From: Chiua virens
Lineage: Eukaryota; Basidiomycota; Agaricomycetes; Boletales; Boletaceae
Length of the DNA: 64,000 nt
Reading direction: 5' to 3'
NCBI GenBank assembly: GCA_019787685.1
Contig: JAHNUO010000005.1
Coordinates: 310,001 to 374,000 of the forward strand
Positions 10,859 through 22,526 of the stretch are shown here, one piece after another. Made by a program: the position numbers and the translations under genes. How positions within the stretch are numbered: position 1 is the first letter of the stretch; every line of letters starts with the position of its first letter. The notes under the pieces are model-generated. The model ran no database searches, was not told where the DNA came from, and saw only the letters and a program-made list of their open reading frames with translations.

Positions 10859-13800
10859 ATGCGAGCAACGATGAAAATGTTCCTTTGCCTCCCATGCTTT
10901 CGCTCCAAAGCTCCCGCAGACGTCCCTGGAGAAGTGCTTGGAGAATCCCTCGGTGACATTCCCGGTGACGTTCCCGCGGAATCTACTACCATACAGATCG
11001 ACAACATCAGAGAGAAATTCGGACGTTTCAGAATCCTTATCATTGGCCGTGCCAACGCTGGGAAAACTACGATACTCAAGCAGATCTGTAACTCTACGGA
11101 AGATCCAGAGGTCTACGACGGAAGTGGGAAGAAGGTATGCCAATTCCTCACGAGACGTGGACATGGGACACTGATGGTCTGCGATCAGGTCGATCCAGCA
11201 GAGATCGAGGGAACCACGGATGTAAGTTCCACAGGCACAGTTCCGTGACCTCGTTATCAGTAATATTCAACTAACACATCTCTAGCGCGGAGTTCATAAT
11301 ATCGAGAATGAATTGGTCTTTCGAAGCAACCCGAATTTCATTTTTCACGACTCGCAGGGCTTCGAAGCTGGAAGTATAGAAGAATTCGAGAAGATGAAGG
11401 ACTTTGTTTCGGACCGCGCAAATACAACATTCCTGAAGAAGCGTATCCATGCCATATGGTAATCGTAATCAGAGACAGCAGCGTGTACCGACAATGTCAT
11501 TTTATTGAATAGGTACTGTATTCCTATGGATCAATACCACCGGGCAGTCTTGGCTGCCGAGGAAAGGTTTTTTGATGAGTGTGACATCGGAAATGGTAAA
11601 CATTCCTCAATTATAATGACAACTTGTTCATTTTCATGTTTGTTTACAGTGCCTGTCATACTTGTGCTCACAAAATGTGATGCACTTCTGCTGCAAGGCC
11701 TTGCAGCCTTAACACTGGAGGAGAAAAAGCTACCCCGAGAGGAAAGACTTGTGAGGGGACAGGAAAATGCTGAGAGGATGTTAGAGAATAATCCTGTATG
11801 GGGAAAGGTAAAGAGCATGAAGTATAAACCAACAGCAAAGGTGGAGTTAAGGGGTATGTATATACAAAATTTCTTTTTACATGATATGCAAACTGATGTC
11901 ATGCATAAAGACTTGAATAAGTCTGATGAGGGGTGTAAACTTCTTATTGAAATGACTGTGAGGGTCTTGGATGAAGAAGCCCTGCAGATGCTACTTGTGA
12001 CTACACAACACACAAATATCATGCTCTGCATTGAGTTTGCCATGGAAAGGTAATTGGATAAAATGTACATCCTTTTGAGCATACCTATTGATGTGGTTTA
12101 TAGGATTCTGATACCTCTCATAAAGCATAAGCTCAGGGTGAATGGGTCACTGACTAGTGCTGAACAACAGTCTATGAGGACAGGAATTGCATCATGGTTT
12201 CCACATGTTGAGGTAAGCAAGCTTATATATTGTGCAAGTTAATAGTCATGGTAACAAGATCCAATTCATGTCCTTGCATTTATAGAGAGTAAGCACTTTG
12301 ATTGTGAATGAGGTTTTAGAAGGATGCTGATGCATTCTCCTCTGCCTTGCCCTTGTCCTCTCATTCATAGGATGTAAGTGCTCTGATTGTGATTGAGGTT
12401 TCAGAAGAATGCTGATGCATGCCCCTTTGTCTTTCCCTTGTCCTCTTATTTAAAGTATGTAAGTGCTCTGATTGTGAATGGGGGTTCAGAAGGATGCTGA
12501 TGCATCCCTCTCTGTCTTTCCCTTGTCCTCTCATTCATAGCAAGTAAGTGCTCTGATTGTGAATGGGGTTTCAGACAGATGCTGATGCATTCCACTGTCT
12601 TTCCCTTGTCCTCTCATTCATAGGAAGTAAGTGCTCTGATTGTGGATGGGGTTTCAGAAGGATGCTAATGCATTCCCTTGTGTTTTTCCCTTGTCCCCTC
12701 ATTCATAGACAGTAAGTGCTATGATTGTGAATGGGGTTTCAGAAGGATGCTGATGCATTTCCCTCTGTCTTTCCATTGTCCTCTCATTCATAGTATGTAA
12801 GTGCTCTGATTGTGAATGGGGTTTCAGAAGGATGCTGATGCATTCCTCTCTGTCTTTCCCTTGTCCTCTTATTTGTAGGCAGTGAGTGCTCTGATTGTGA
12901 ATGGGGTTTCATAAGAATGCTGATGCATTCCCCTCTGTCTTTCCCTTGTTCTCATATTCATAGCAAGCAAGTGCTCTGATTGTGAATGGGGTTTCAGAAG
13001 GGTGCTGATGCATTCCTCTCTGTCTTGCCCTTGTCCTTTCATTCATAGTGTGTAAGTGCTCTGATTGTGAATGGGGTTTCAGAAGGATGCTGATGCATTC
13101 CCCTCTGTCTTTCCCTTGTTCTCTCATTCATAGTATGTAAGTGCTCTGATTGTGAATGGGGTTTCAGAAGGATGCTGATACATTCCCCTGTGTCTTTCTG
13201 TTGTCCTCTCATTCATAGTATGTAAGTGCTCTGATTGTGAATGGGACTTCAGAAGGATGCTGATACATTCTTCTCTATCTTTTCATTGTCCTCTTATTCA
13301 CAGGCAGTGAGTGCTCTGATTGTGAATGGGGTTTCAGAAGGATGCTGATGCATTCCCCTATCTTTCCCTTGTCCTCTCATTCATAGGAAGTAAGTGCTCT
13401 GACTGTGAATGAGGTTTCAGAAGGATGCTGATGCATTCCCCTCTGTCTTTCCTTTGTTCTCATATTCATAGCAAGTAAGTGCTCTGATTGTGAATGGGGT
13501 CTCACTGAGAGAAGTTGATGCATTCCCCTTTGTCTTGCCCTTGTTCTCTCATTCATAGGGAGTAAGTGCTCTGATTGTGAATGGGGGGTTTTACTGATGG
13601 ATGCTGATGCATTTCCCTCTGTCTTTCCCTTGTCCTCTCATTTATAGCAAGTAAGTGCTCTGATTGTGAGTGAGGTTTCAGAAGGATGCTGATACATTCC
13701 CCTCTGTCTTTCCCTTGTTCTCTCATTGATAGGGAGTAGGTGCTCTGATTGTGAATGGGGTGTCAGAAGGATGCTGATGCATTTCCCTGTCTTTCCCTTG

Positions 13801-15637
13801 TTCTCTCATTCATAGGGAGTAAGTGCTCTGATTGTGAGTGAGGTTTCAGAAGGATGCTGATATGTTTTCCTCTGTCTTTCCCTTGTTCTCATATTCATAG
13901 CAAGTAAGTGCTCTGATTGTGAATGGGGTTTCAGAAGGATGCTGATGCATTCCTCTCTGTCTTTCCCTTGTCCTCTCATTCATAGTATGTAAGTGCTCTG
14001 ATTGTGAATGGGGTTTCAGAAGGATGCTAATGCATTTCTCTCTGTCTTTCCCTTGTCCTCTCATTCATAGTATGTAAGTGCTCTGATTGTGAATGGGGTT
14101 TCAGAAGGATACTGATGCATTCCCCTGTGTCTTTCTGTTGTCCTCTCATTCATAGTATGTAAATGCTCTGATTGTGAATGGGATGTCAGGAGGATACTGA
14201 TGCATTCCTCTCTGTCTTTCCCTTGTCCTCTTATTCACAGGCAGTAAGTGCTCTGATTGTGAATGGGGGGTTTTACTGATGGCTGCTGATGCATTTCCCT
14301 CTGTCTTTCCCTTGTCCTCTCATTTATAGCAAGTAAGTGCTCTGATTGTGAATGGGAGTCTCAGAAGGATGCTAATGCATTTCTCTCTGTCTTTCCCTTG
14401 TCCTCTCATTCATAGACAGTAAGTGCTCTGATTGTGAATGGGGTTTCAGAAGGATGCTGATGCATTTCCCTGTCTTTCCCTTGTCCTCTCATTCATAGAC
14501 AGTACGTGCTCTGATTATGAATGGGGTTTCAGAAGGATGCTGATGCATTTCCTTCTATCTTTCCCTTGTCCTCTCATTCATAGGAAGTAAGTGCTCTGAT
14601 TGTGAATGGGGTTTCAGAAGGATGCTGATTCATTCCCCTGTCTTTCCCTTGTCCTCTTATTCATAGGCAGTGAGTGCTCTGATTGTGAATGGGGTTTCAG
14701 AAGGATGCTGATGCATTCCCCTATCTTTCACTTGTCCTCTCATTCATAGGAAGTAAGTGCTCTGAGTGATAATAGGACTTCAGAAGTATGCTGATGGATG
14801 CCTCTTTGTCTTGCCCCATTCTCCTATTCATAGTTTGTAGGCAATCTTTCATTAACTTTACTTTCTAGTGATACTAATATTTCTGCACTTAGGATGTGAG
14901 CTTTCACATTCACATTTAGGAACCTGAAAGATTTTGACATTTTCTTTTCCATCCATTTTAATTACTTAGCATGTATGAGTCAATTTATTTTGTTTTCTCC
15001 TCATTTTTACTTATTCTTTCCCAGGAGGTTTGTAATATTTGTATGTTTCACTATACAAATAATAACATTAAATCTGTAGATATTGGCATCTTCCAGAGTA
15101 TGTTAATTCATTCTTTTTTATTATCCTGCTGTTTTACTCAATTCACATTAGAATCAGCTTGTAGATTCTTTAGCTATAGTACCACACTCAATGTCATCCA
15201 CATATATTGTAAGTACATTGACTGCATCATTATTTGAATCTCACATTGTATGATATACTTTAGTTCTCAGAGAAAAGCACTCTATTAAGCAAAGCACTTC
15301 ATTCTGGGATTGGTTGGTTTTCAATAACATTCAGTGAATTACACTCATTGGTATTTGTAGGCTATGCTATTATTCTAGAACATTCCTTCTTTCTACACCA
15401 ACAAGGTGTTGAGAATCCACTCAAAGTGGCTGACAAACTTTACACATCCTCTGGCACAATCAATGCTGTCAAGAAAGCAATCTCTGAGCTTGTTTCTGAA
15501 TATGACTTTGAAGATCACAAGGAAATGACACAGAATATCATGCATATCATATCTCAGAATCTGATTTGTGAGTTATCAGTCCTCTTCATCATTCTAACAT
15601 GTTTTCAAATTTTATAGCTATAAACATCAGAAAGTGA
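10859..15637 (+). CDS. P-loop GTPase-like protein with array-bearing intron
   Basis: Motifs are in the order expected for a GTPase: G1 GRANAGKTT, a DSQG motif (G3-like), and TKCD (G4-like). The family is common in Agaricomycetes; its role is unknown. Exons 10859-11134, 11189-11221, 11286-11458, 11513-11595, 11650-12049 and 12104-12212 have GT-AG borders and matching phases. A 37-nt mini-exon (12286-12322, encoding RVSTLIVNEVLEG) then fits in phase before the exon 15361-15567 (YAIILEHSFF...). A short last exon ends at 15637. The mini-exon is followed by GA instead of a GT donor, and about 30 decayed copies of it fill the next 2.5 kb. Splicing to the last exons is therefore doubtful and the gene may be impaired. 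Either ATG, 10859 or 10877, could start it. Confidence 0.7.
12286..14830 (+). repeat. About 30-copy 85-bp satellite carrying mini-exon and splice sites
   Basis: Units of 82-88 bp repeat about 30 times. Each unit has three parts. The first is a pyrimidine-rich tract ending in ttcatag or similar. The second is a variable triplet followed by gtaagtgctctgattgtg, which reads VSALIVNGVSEG in the frame of the host gene. The third is the tract aggatgctgatgcattccc. The first unit (12286) is the most exon-like. Copies differ mostly by single substitutions, and some vary the acceptor (atttaaag, cacag) or the donor-like gtaagt (gtgagt, gtaggt, gtacgt). The array lies wholly between coding exons of the P-loop gene and is nearly devoid of CpG. 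Confidence 0.9.
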
Positions 15638-17224
15638 ACCACTATGCACAATGCTACAACAATACTGCAATGTCTACAATGTGTTTGTGTTACATTTTCT
15701 TTCTTTTGCTACAACCTCTTTTCTTTGCTTTTGCTTCTTCCTTTAAAGGACCTGTTCTGCTTATTTGTGTTTGCTGTGGGGTCCTGTTTACACAACCCTT
15801 GTTGACTCACTTAATCCCACTGTATTCAATTATGGGACTTATATCTTACATATTCTGTCCCTGTTTCTGTCAATTTCTATTTCCTGAAGTACATGCCCAG
15901 AATGATTGTGGACTATCACAAGACTTGTTTGACAACAAAGACATCCTTCAGTACTCCTACACAACGTGAGAGTGATGAAACAATCCAAATGAGACAAGAT
16001 ACATATACAATAAAGGTGCCCTGATTGTTTATCCCAGGTGTTAGAACAATTTAAAATGAATGGAAAGTCAAACTTATGTAGCATGTGCATCCTGCCATTT
16101 CAATGCAAGTGTTTCTTCTTTGTCTTTGTTTTCATCCTTTTCATGAATATATTGTACAGGAATCTTTTTCATCAACCTATATCTAGCTCAGTCCCTATGA
16201 TCTCACAACAAAACTGCATGGCCAAGGGTACTTGTGCAACCCTCTTTGGAAGCACCCTGATGGTGCAGGAATTGCATGATTCTCAGGAAGCTTGTCATGA
16301 TCCTTGTCCAACCCATTTACCCTCTGTCATCTAGCAGTCCATATCAGTCACTCAATTCTCAAGGCAGATGAAAAGGAGACACACACTTGTTTTCCTTGGC
16401 CCTGCCCTTGCCCTTGGCATCCCTTTATGCTCTGCTGCACTAAGGTCCATTGTCTTGGTCATTATGCTCTTCAATTGCCTACCCCTCTACATTCTGATTA
16501 GCATTTCCATTGTTGTGCATAACAACCAATCACATGCACTGTTTCCATCCTCTTATCCTCAGCATCCCAATTTCCACCCTGTTCAACTTAAACAACAGTA
16601 TAGTATCATCCAAGAATTTGAACAACTTCCCCAGTTGCTTGAGTTGTCCATACTCTCCCTTGCTAAAGTAGGACAGCTTTTCTGAATATTTTGTACTGAT
16701 TGCCACATCAAATTTGCTGAATGCATTGTGTGCAGACACTGAGGTTTGGTCAATGCTGGGGTAATAAAGTGTCAAGATATGTAGAGGGACCAGTCATGGA
16801 ACCAGAAATCAGAAGTATTGGTGCCCAAAATTCAGCAATTCAAGACACTGTTCATCTTACCTGGCACATCCACTGTTGGCTGGTGCTCAACAAATAACAA
16901 TACACAGGGAAGAAATTTGCCAATCTGCATGAATGTGCTCGCTCAATTCTGAGAAGGAGACATAAGTGAGAGGGGAGTGGTTATTGTGGTAGGACTATGT
17001 ACATGTGTTGTAGGGCTACTGGTGGGGGAACAAAGCTTGAGTGGTGGAAATGTGTGTGGTTGGGCGAAAGCCCATAGGGCTTTTCAGCCAGAGGCTGGTC
17101 TGATCTGTGGATGGCAAGATGAGCTGTGAACCCAATGCAGTAGGAGCTCCGACATGGCCAGCACAACTTTGGTGCCCATCCACTAGGAGTGGGCAAGGAC
17201 GGGATGCTTACTTTTAGCAAATCA
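15638..17224. other. AT-rich stretch without a recognised gene
   Basis: Low-complexity, T-rich frames occur on the plus strand, for example 16368-16685 with a very hydrophobic stretch (GPALALGIPLCSAALRS), but I cannot assign them. They may be membrane-protein relics or chance in AT-rich DNA. The part from 16981 lies immediately downstream of the DIRS-like recombinase on the minus strand and may hold that element's terminal repeats. Confidence 0.35.
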
Positions 17225-18611
17225 GGGGCATGGCCATGTGCTTGAATGATTCAAAGATTTCCAGTTCTAATTGGAGGTAGGGTGTGAGGATGAGCACATG
17301 TTCTCATAGATAGCCGGTGAATGAGTCTCCAGCCCAGTGACCTATGAATTTGACGATGTCAAAGGCAACACCTTTGAGCAAATAATGGAGGGTCCCTCCA
17401 ATATGGAGGCTGTGCCCTTTGATGTCTGTTAAACTGCACTGTTTGGTGATTTCTCTGATGTGTGAAATGACTTGGTTCTTGGACAGGGGGCACAGACCAG
17501 TCTTGGGATGCTTCCAAGTGAAAAGATGAGCGTGAGAGGGCACCTTGTTGATGCGTAGATGATTGTGCAGTGTGTCTGCGGGATCTGTGATGCAGCCTGG
17601 TTGTGGTGCACAGTGTGTGTTCTCACCTTCCTCTTTGCCAGATTTGGTGAAGGGAATGAAAAACTTTATTACATGTCTGCCCTCCTGGTCCTGTGTGAAA
17701 GATAGATCGTCCCTAGTTATGTGTTTGCTTGGAGAGAATTTGGTGATGGCTGGGACTGTGAATTCTCTGAGTCTGGAAATGGTATAGAAGACAGTGGTTA
17801 TGCAGGCAAGTATGGCAGCATCACCTGGGTCATCGCGATCGAGGCTCTCACACAGAGCTTTTAGGTCTGCAAAAGTGATGGGTGGTTATTTGGGTTTTTT
17901 GGACAAGGAAGGTGCAAGTTTGGTGGCTCCTTGTAAGGTTAGTCTGAGCTCGTCCTGGTTGATGTTCCATTCGACTCCATGCAGGAGGTGCCACATTCAT
18001 ATTGCAGATGAATAGTTGGCTATTGTTGAGCTGGAGTAGGCTCCTGCTAGACTGGTGAGAAAGGCAATAAAGCGTGGTTGAGAAACTGGGTAGCATTTGG
18101 GTTCAGGAACCTGGTTAAGGTCACAGTATACATGGAACATGAGGAGACTGGTTCCATATAGTTTCTTGGTACTGTCTTCCCACAATGCTCCAATTACCTT
18201 GAGGATGCGGTTGAGGGCCATGTCTGGGATGGGTTGTGTGCTGGTGTTCTGTTGTTGTTGGCACACTAGGTTGGTGTGGGAGGGAATCCAGAGGTGGAGG
18301 CGATCACGTGCAGGACAGTGTGGGCAGTTCGAGGAAGGAATGGGGGTGAGGTTGACTAGATATGGGCAGGTTCTACTTGTAGAGGAGGATGGTGGTAGCA
18401 GAAGGTCGAAGTGTTGTGGATGATTAGAGGCGACTTTCCTGTAGGGCTTGGAAGATAAGCTGGGTTTCTGTGTCAGCTTGGGTGCGTAGGATGTCATTGG
18501 CTTCCTGCTGGACCCTGATACGTTTGATGGTGCGAGCAGTAGAGGCAGAGTAGGCTCCTTCTCTGAACAAGTAGAGTTCTTTGGTGGAAAGAGGCTGTTC
18601 AGTGTTGACAA
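17225..18611 (-). pseudogene. Tyrosine recombinase of the DIRS-like element, catalytic residues lost
   Basis: The N-terminal core-binding part (ALWEDSTKKLYGTSLLMFHV, then SLAGAYSSSTIANY) and the C-terminal catalytic part (FTWKHPKTGLCPLS, DIKGHSLHIGGTLHYLL, GHWAGDSFTGYL) are both present across several frames. In the family the second catalytic box reads H-S-L-R. Here the Arg is His, and the residue after SFTGYL that should be Arg is TGA. Both fit CpG-type C-to-T changes on one strand or the other. The enzyme should be inactive. Confidence 0.75.
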
Positions 18612-18639
18612 TGTAGTTGTGTAAGTGGTCAGGAATGAT

Positions 18640-20840
18640 AAGGGGGGGAGGAGTTGGTTCGTGGCACCATAGATACCCTGTGATGGGAGGTCTGCCAGGT
18701 TATCAGCACTGGGAATCCAGTGGGAGAGGATGCTGAGTATACATTGTGAGTGCTCAATGTGGTGATGGATGCGTTTGAAAACCTTGTTGATGGCAGAGTT
18801 CCTGTGTCTACCAATGTGTCACCCATCGACAATGCTGGTATTGTCACAGAAGATGATGACATGCTGGGGGGTAGTGAGCTCAGCTTCGATTGCATGGACC
18901 AAAAGCTCAAAGCCGATGGCCTCAGCCCACCTGATGTCTTGCTTGCCATGTAGTGTGTTCTATCCTGGGATGAGATGCCAGGCATGCCATTTTTTTCCGA
19001 TGGTGATGCCAATTCCAAGGCCAGAACTGGCATCAGAAAAAGCCCTAAGGTCACAGTAGGTGGGAATTGGTATGATGGGGCAAGAAATACCTCCAGTTTT
19101 TAGGTGCAGCAACCACCAGTCGAGGTCTTGTCTGACCCTTTTGTCTGGGTGGTATAGGGTGAAGGGTTGGGCAGCACATGTTGCCAGCATGGCCTCCAAA
19201 CCAGTGAGGTACGCATGGCCTTGTGGTAGGATTGTGGAGACATGCAGTAGTTTACCATATAGTTCCTGCACATGTTGGAGTGAGTGGTGTTCACGTGCAT
19301 GCCATTGATTAATTGTGCCTATGTATTTGTCTACTTTGGCTTGTGGTAGGGTTACCAAACGATTTTTAAGGTCCCATAGAAAGCCAATGTATATTGTAGA
19401 AGGGCCAAAGGGCTGGTCTTTGGCAGCTTCCCAGGGCACACCTAGCTTGTGTGCTACACGGTCAATGTCATCAATGTTGTAGGTAAACAATTGGTCATGT
19501 TCCGAACAGGTTGAGGCATTCAAAAGGTCACATATTGGCCATGTGCAGTCTTCACTGGATTCTTTGAAGGAGCCATCTAGTAGAGAAATACCTTCAAACC
19601 AGATTCTGCTGCAAGATTTTTTCTTGCCTGAAGCCAGGAAGAGTTTATGCTTAGATTGGCGCTGTGCATTGTATTCTTTGAGTTGCACACAAGGAATCCT
19701 GAAGAAGATGTGGTCATTGACCCACTTATCCAGAGGACCAATTTCTTGGTGTCTTAATATGTCTGTGCCTGTGTCTGCAATGATACCATATACACCACAG
19801 GAGGGGAAAGCACCAAAGGCAGCACATGTGTCAATGCAGCCCTGGGTTTCAGATATTTTTACGACTGCAGCTGGCCATTGTGACGGGTGTAGAGATATGG
19901 TCCTGTAGGCTTTTGCTACGTCTCGGGTTGCCACCTCCAATCCTAGTGGGAGCAGGGATATGAGCCTATAGATTACTGAGAATTTGCCCCACGTGCATGG
20001 GAAATGCTTGCAGGTAATGCTATTATTGATGGATGAATTGGGATAGATAGGGGACATGTTGTAAGGGAAGGAGAAATTCTGTATGAGCCAAAATTTGCCT
20101 GGGTGACCAGATTTCAGGATTAGTGAGAGCAGGGATGATTGAAAAGGTCCTAGGATGTCCTCTATGACAGATAAAGGAAATGGGCCAATGTAGCAGCCTT
20201 TTTCTATCTCCTTATGCACAATTGTATTAAATTTGGAATGATAAATGGAAATGGATGTACTATTGGGTGGGGATTGTACACGTGTGATGCAGGGGAATCC
20301 TACAAAGAAACCTAGTTGAAGGCCCTCTAATACGGTGCAAGCGCGTTTGAGCTGGGGGGGAACACAAGCACAAGAGCTTCCCTCCATGCTTCCAGCTTAT
20401 ATGGTGTTTGTGGCTGGAGCTTTCTGTGCTTGAGGGCATCGGCTAGCTCCATGTGTGCTGGTGAGGCATCCAGAGCAGATATGTTTGTGGTCATGTGCCT
20501 GGGCACATCCAGATTCTCTCTGCCAGAAACTGCAGATGATGTCCCCAGTGTCACAGATGCAGAGGGCTTTGTTGATACGCTCACAGAGTGTGTCGAAGGC
20601 ATTGTCCCAGGTTTGCTTGGCCTGGCATGCAATGACAGGGATGTTGTGTTTTTCTCATCCAAGGTATACTGTGCAGATGGGGAGTGTGCTAGCATTGGCT
20701 TCCTTGGCTTTGGCGGAGGTGCCTGCAGCAGATTGGGATTGCTCAATGTGAAAGGAGCATGCTTTTTTAGTGTTTGCCATGTCTGTGCTACCTTCTGGCG
20801 TGAGAGGGGACAGGGGTTGCTTGGAGGCACTGAATGAGCA
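18640..20840 (-). pseudogene. RT-RNase H of the DIRS-like element, active site altered
   Basis: A Cys/His-rich lead (ICSGCLTSTHGASRC, near 20430-20500) precedes an in-frame TAA and then the long RT frame 20387-18960. Visible RT motifs are RDVAKAYRTISLHPSQWPA, WVNDHIFF (where the family has W-V-D-D-H) and FLWDLKNRLV. RNase H follows with FSDASSGLGIGI and, beyond 18960, WAEAIGFELLVHAIEAE. The first catalytic Asp of the V-D-D box is Asn here, so polymerase activity should be lost. RNase H downstream is broken by stops and frame changes. The reading suggests an old, inactive copy. Confidence 0.75.
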
Positions 20841-21162
20841 CATGTGTGCTGTTTTAGAATAAGCCTATGGAGGCATGGTTGATGCTGAGATCTGTGCATT
20901 GATCTGCAATGTGTTATGTGGGTGGGGGGTATGCATACATGAGTGGCGAGGTGACGACATGCCCAAGGAGGTTTGTCATCCCATGTCCTGAGAGTAGCTG
21001 CATGGGATTGTACCTGCATGCGGGATTTGGGGTGGGATTTGGATAGGTGGTGATAAGGGAAATTATGTGAAGAAAGGAAAGGTGAGAGCATTTTTAGTGA
21101 AGCTATCCTTTTTACGAAAAGAAAAGGAAGGGAGGGGGGAGCAGGCCCACTTTTTTTAGTGT

Positions 21163-22008
21163 TTAGATCTGGGTGTTGACTGCTGCATCTCTGAGCTTCT
21201 TCTGGAAAGTCTGTAGGTGGTACTCATTCAGTGGCAAAAGGGAGAAGGCTAATGGGGTTGCGATGGTTTGGTGCCACTGCCTGCGGACATGCACTTGGTA
21301 GAGTAGTAGGGCTCTCTTGCTGTATTCGCAGTTGCCATGCCTCCAGTCATGGCCTTCTAGGGCTAGCCAAAAGTCACACATTAGATTAATGTGCTCCAGA
21401 GGCCAGTCCTGCTGTTCCATGGCCCTGAGCATTTGACAGTTGGCTTTCCTGAACTCCTCCCAGGTGAGGTCTTTGTCTGGAACCTTGCATTCCTTGGCTT
21501 TCACCACAGAGGTGGATTACCAGACTGGGCCTCCATCTGTGTGAGTGAGGGTCAGCACATCATCATCTAGGTTGGGGGTTTTCTCCTTGGCTTCATGCAT
21601 GCCCTTGTTGGAGAAGTAGTACAGGGGCACGTACTCTCCTTTGTTGAGCTTGTTAAGGGTGTGCTGCAGGGGAATGAACAAGGAGTGAGATGGGAGTGGT
21701 CTGTTAGAAATGGGGAGAAACTTGTTCTTGTGTTTTTTGCGCTCTTCCTGCAGGGCTAGCTGGTGCTCCTGTTTGTGAGCGGCGTGGTCTAATTCCTTCT
21801 GTCTGCATGCTTGTTCTAATTCCTCTTGCTCAGTTCGCCTTTGCTGATCCCAGGCAGCTATGGCTCTGTAGTGGTTGAAGTGCCACACTTCCTTTAGAAG
21901 GGCAGTGGCTTCCTCATCGGTTTTGCCTTCTACCATGAAAATCAGTCTGGCATCCACATAGTCCTGGAGAGAGAAGTTGGGTTGTGCCTTGAGATGTGGG
22001 TTATTCAT
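21163..22008 (-). pseudogene. Gag-like ORF of the DIRS-like element
   Basis: The frame from 22008 contains MVEGKTDEEATALLKEVW and a long charged coiled-coil-like segment (about residues 55-90, rich in Glu, Gln and Lys). It continues in the same frame after a TAA at about 21517 with DLTWEEFRKANCQMLRA and ALLLYQVHVRRQWH. This combination is found upstream of RT/recombinase genes in Agaricomycete DIRS-like elements and is presumed to be structural. The single in-frame stop breaks an otherwise open frame of about 280 codons. Confidence 0.65.
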
Positions 22009-22526
22009 AATGACTCAAAGGAAAGGAGAAGATTATATATATTGTAGCTAGATGTTGCAAGGCAAAGAAAAAAACAATGAAGAAACAACAAAGTGCAGCA
22101 GCACTTGAGTGGAGGAGGTGGTGGCAAAGAGAAAGCTGTGTGTTACCTCACTCCACTTTTGTGCAGACTACACCCTACGCTGCCTTGTGCCTTGGCTTAC
22201 ATAGGCTACCAACAGTCTCAATTCCTGATTTCAGTAGTATTGGGCAAGAGATGAGCCAGGACAAGGCACTTCAACACCAGTCATACATAGGACTGGCACC
22301 ATTTATTCTAAAACATCTAGAACCTTGACAGTGACAAGTATCCAGTCATCAGAAGTCATGCCTGCCAAGACGAGCTTGGAGAACCCAATGCACAACAAGG
22401 CTTAAACCCTTTTGAATTCTTCCCTATCAAGTCTGTAGCAGGAACTCAATGACCTGTTCACCCCTAGTTATCAACAAAGGTGTCAGTATGGTAATGACAA
22501 AGGTAAAATGCATCAAACAGAACATA
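22009..22526. other. Spacer between DIRS-like and Tc1-like elements
   Basis: No coding signal is recognised. The stretch next to 22009 is probably the untranslated 5' end of the DIRS-like element. The stretch up to 22526 is the insertion target of the Tc1-like element, with TA at 22525-22526. Confidence 0.4.

Larger units (their letters stand above)
17225..22008 (-). mobile_element. DIRS-like tyrosine-recombinase retrotransposon, decayed
   Basis: Read on the minus strand, the order is a gag-like ORF, a Cys/His-rich linker, reverse transcriptase, RNase H and a tyrosine recombinase. That arrangement defines DIRS-type elements, which insert by recombination rather than with an integrase. No LTRs are seen, as expected. 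Element ends are not resolved: complementary terminal repeats probably lie in 16.98-17.22 kb and 22.0-22.3 kb, but I could not pair them by eye. Several stop codons and lost catalytic residues show it is inactive. Confidence 0.8.

Noticed and set aside
12909..14064. Minus-strand frames with a repeated peptide (72 codons, two places)
   Set aside because: They are reverse translations of the satellite units and open only because the unit lacks stops in that frame for two or three copies.
12286..14830. CRISPR-like array
   Set aside because: The units are contiguous with no unique spacers, the period is 85 bp, and the host is a eukaryote; it is a tandem satellite.
20430..20837. Plus-strand 135-codon frame
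   Set aside because: It is antisense to the Cys/His-rich linker of the DIRS-like element.
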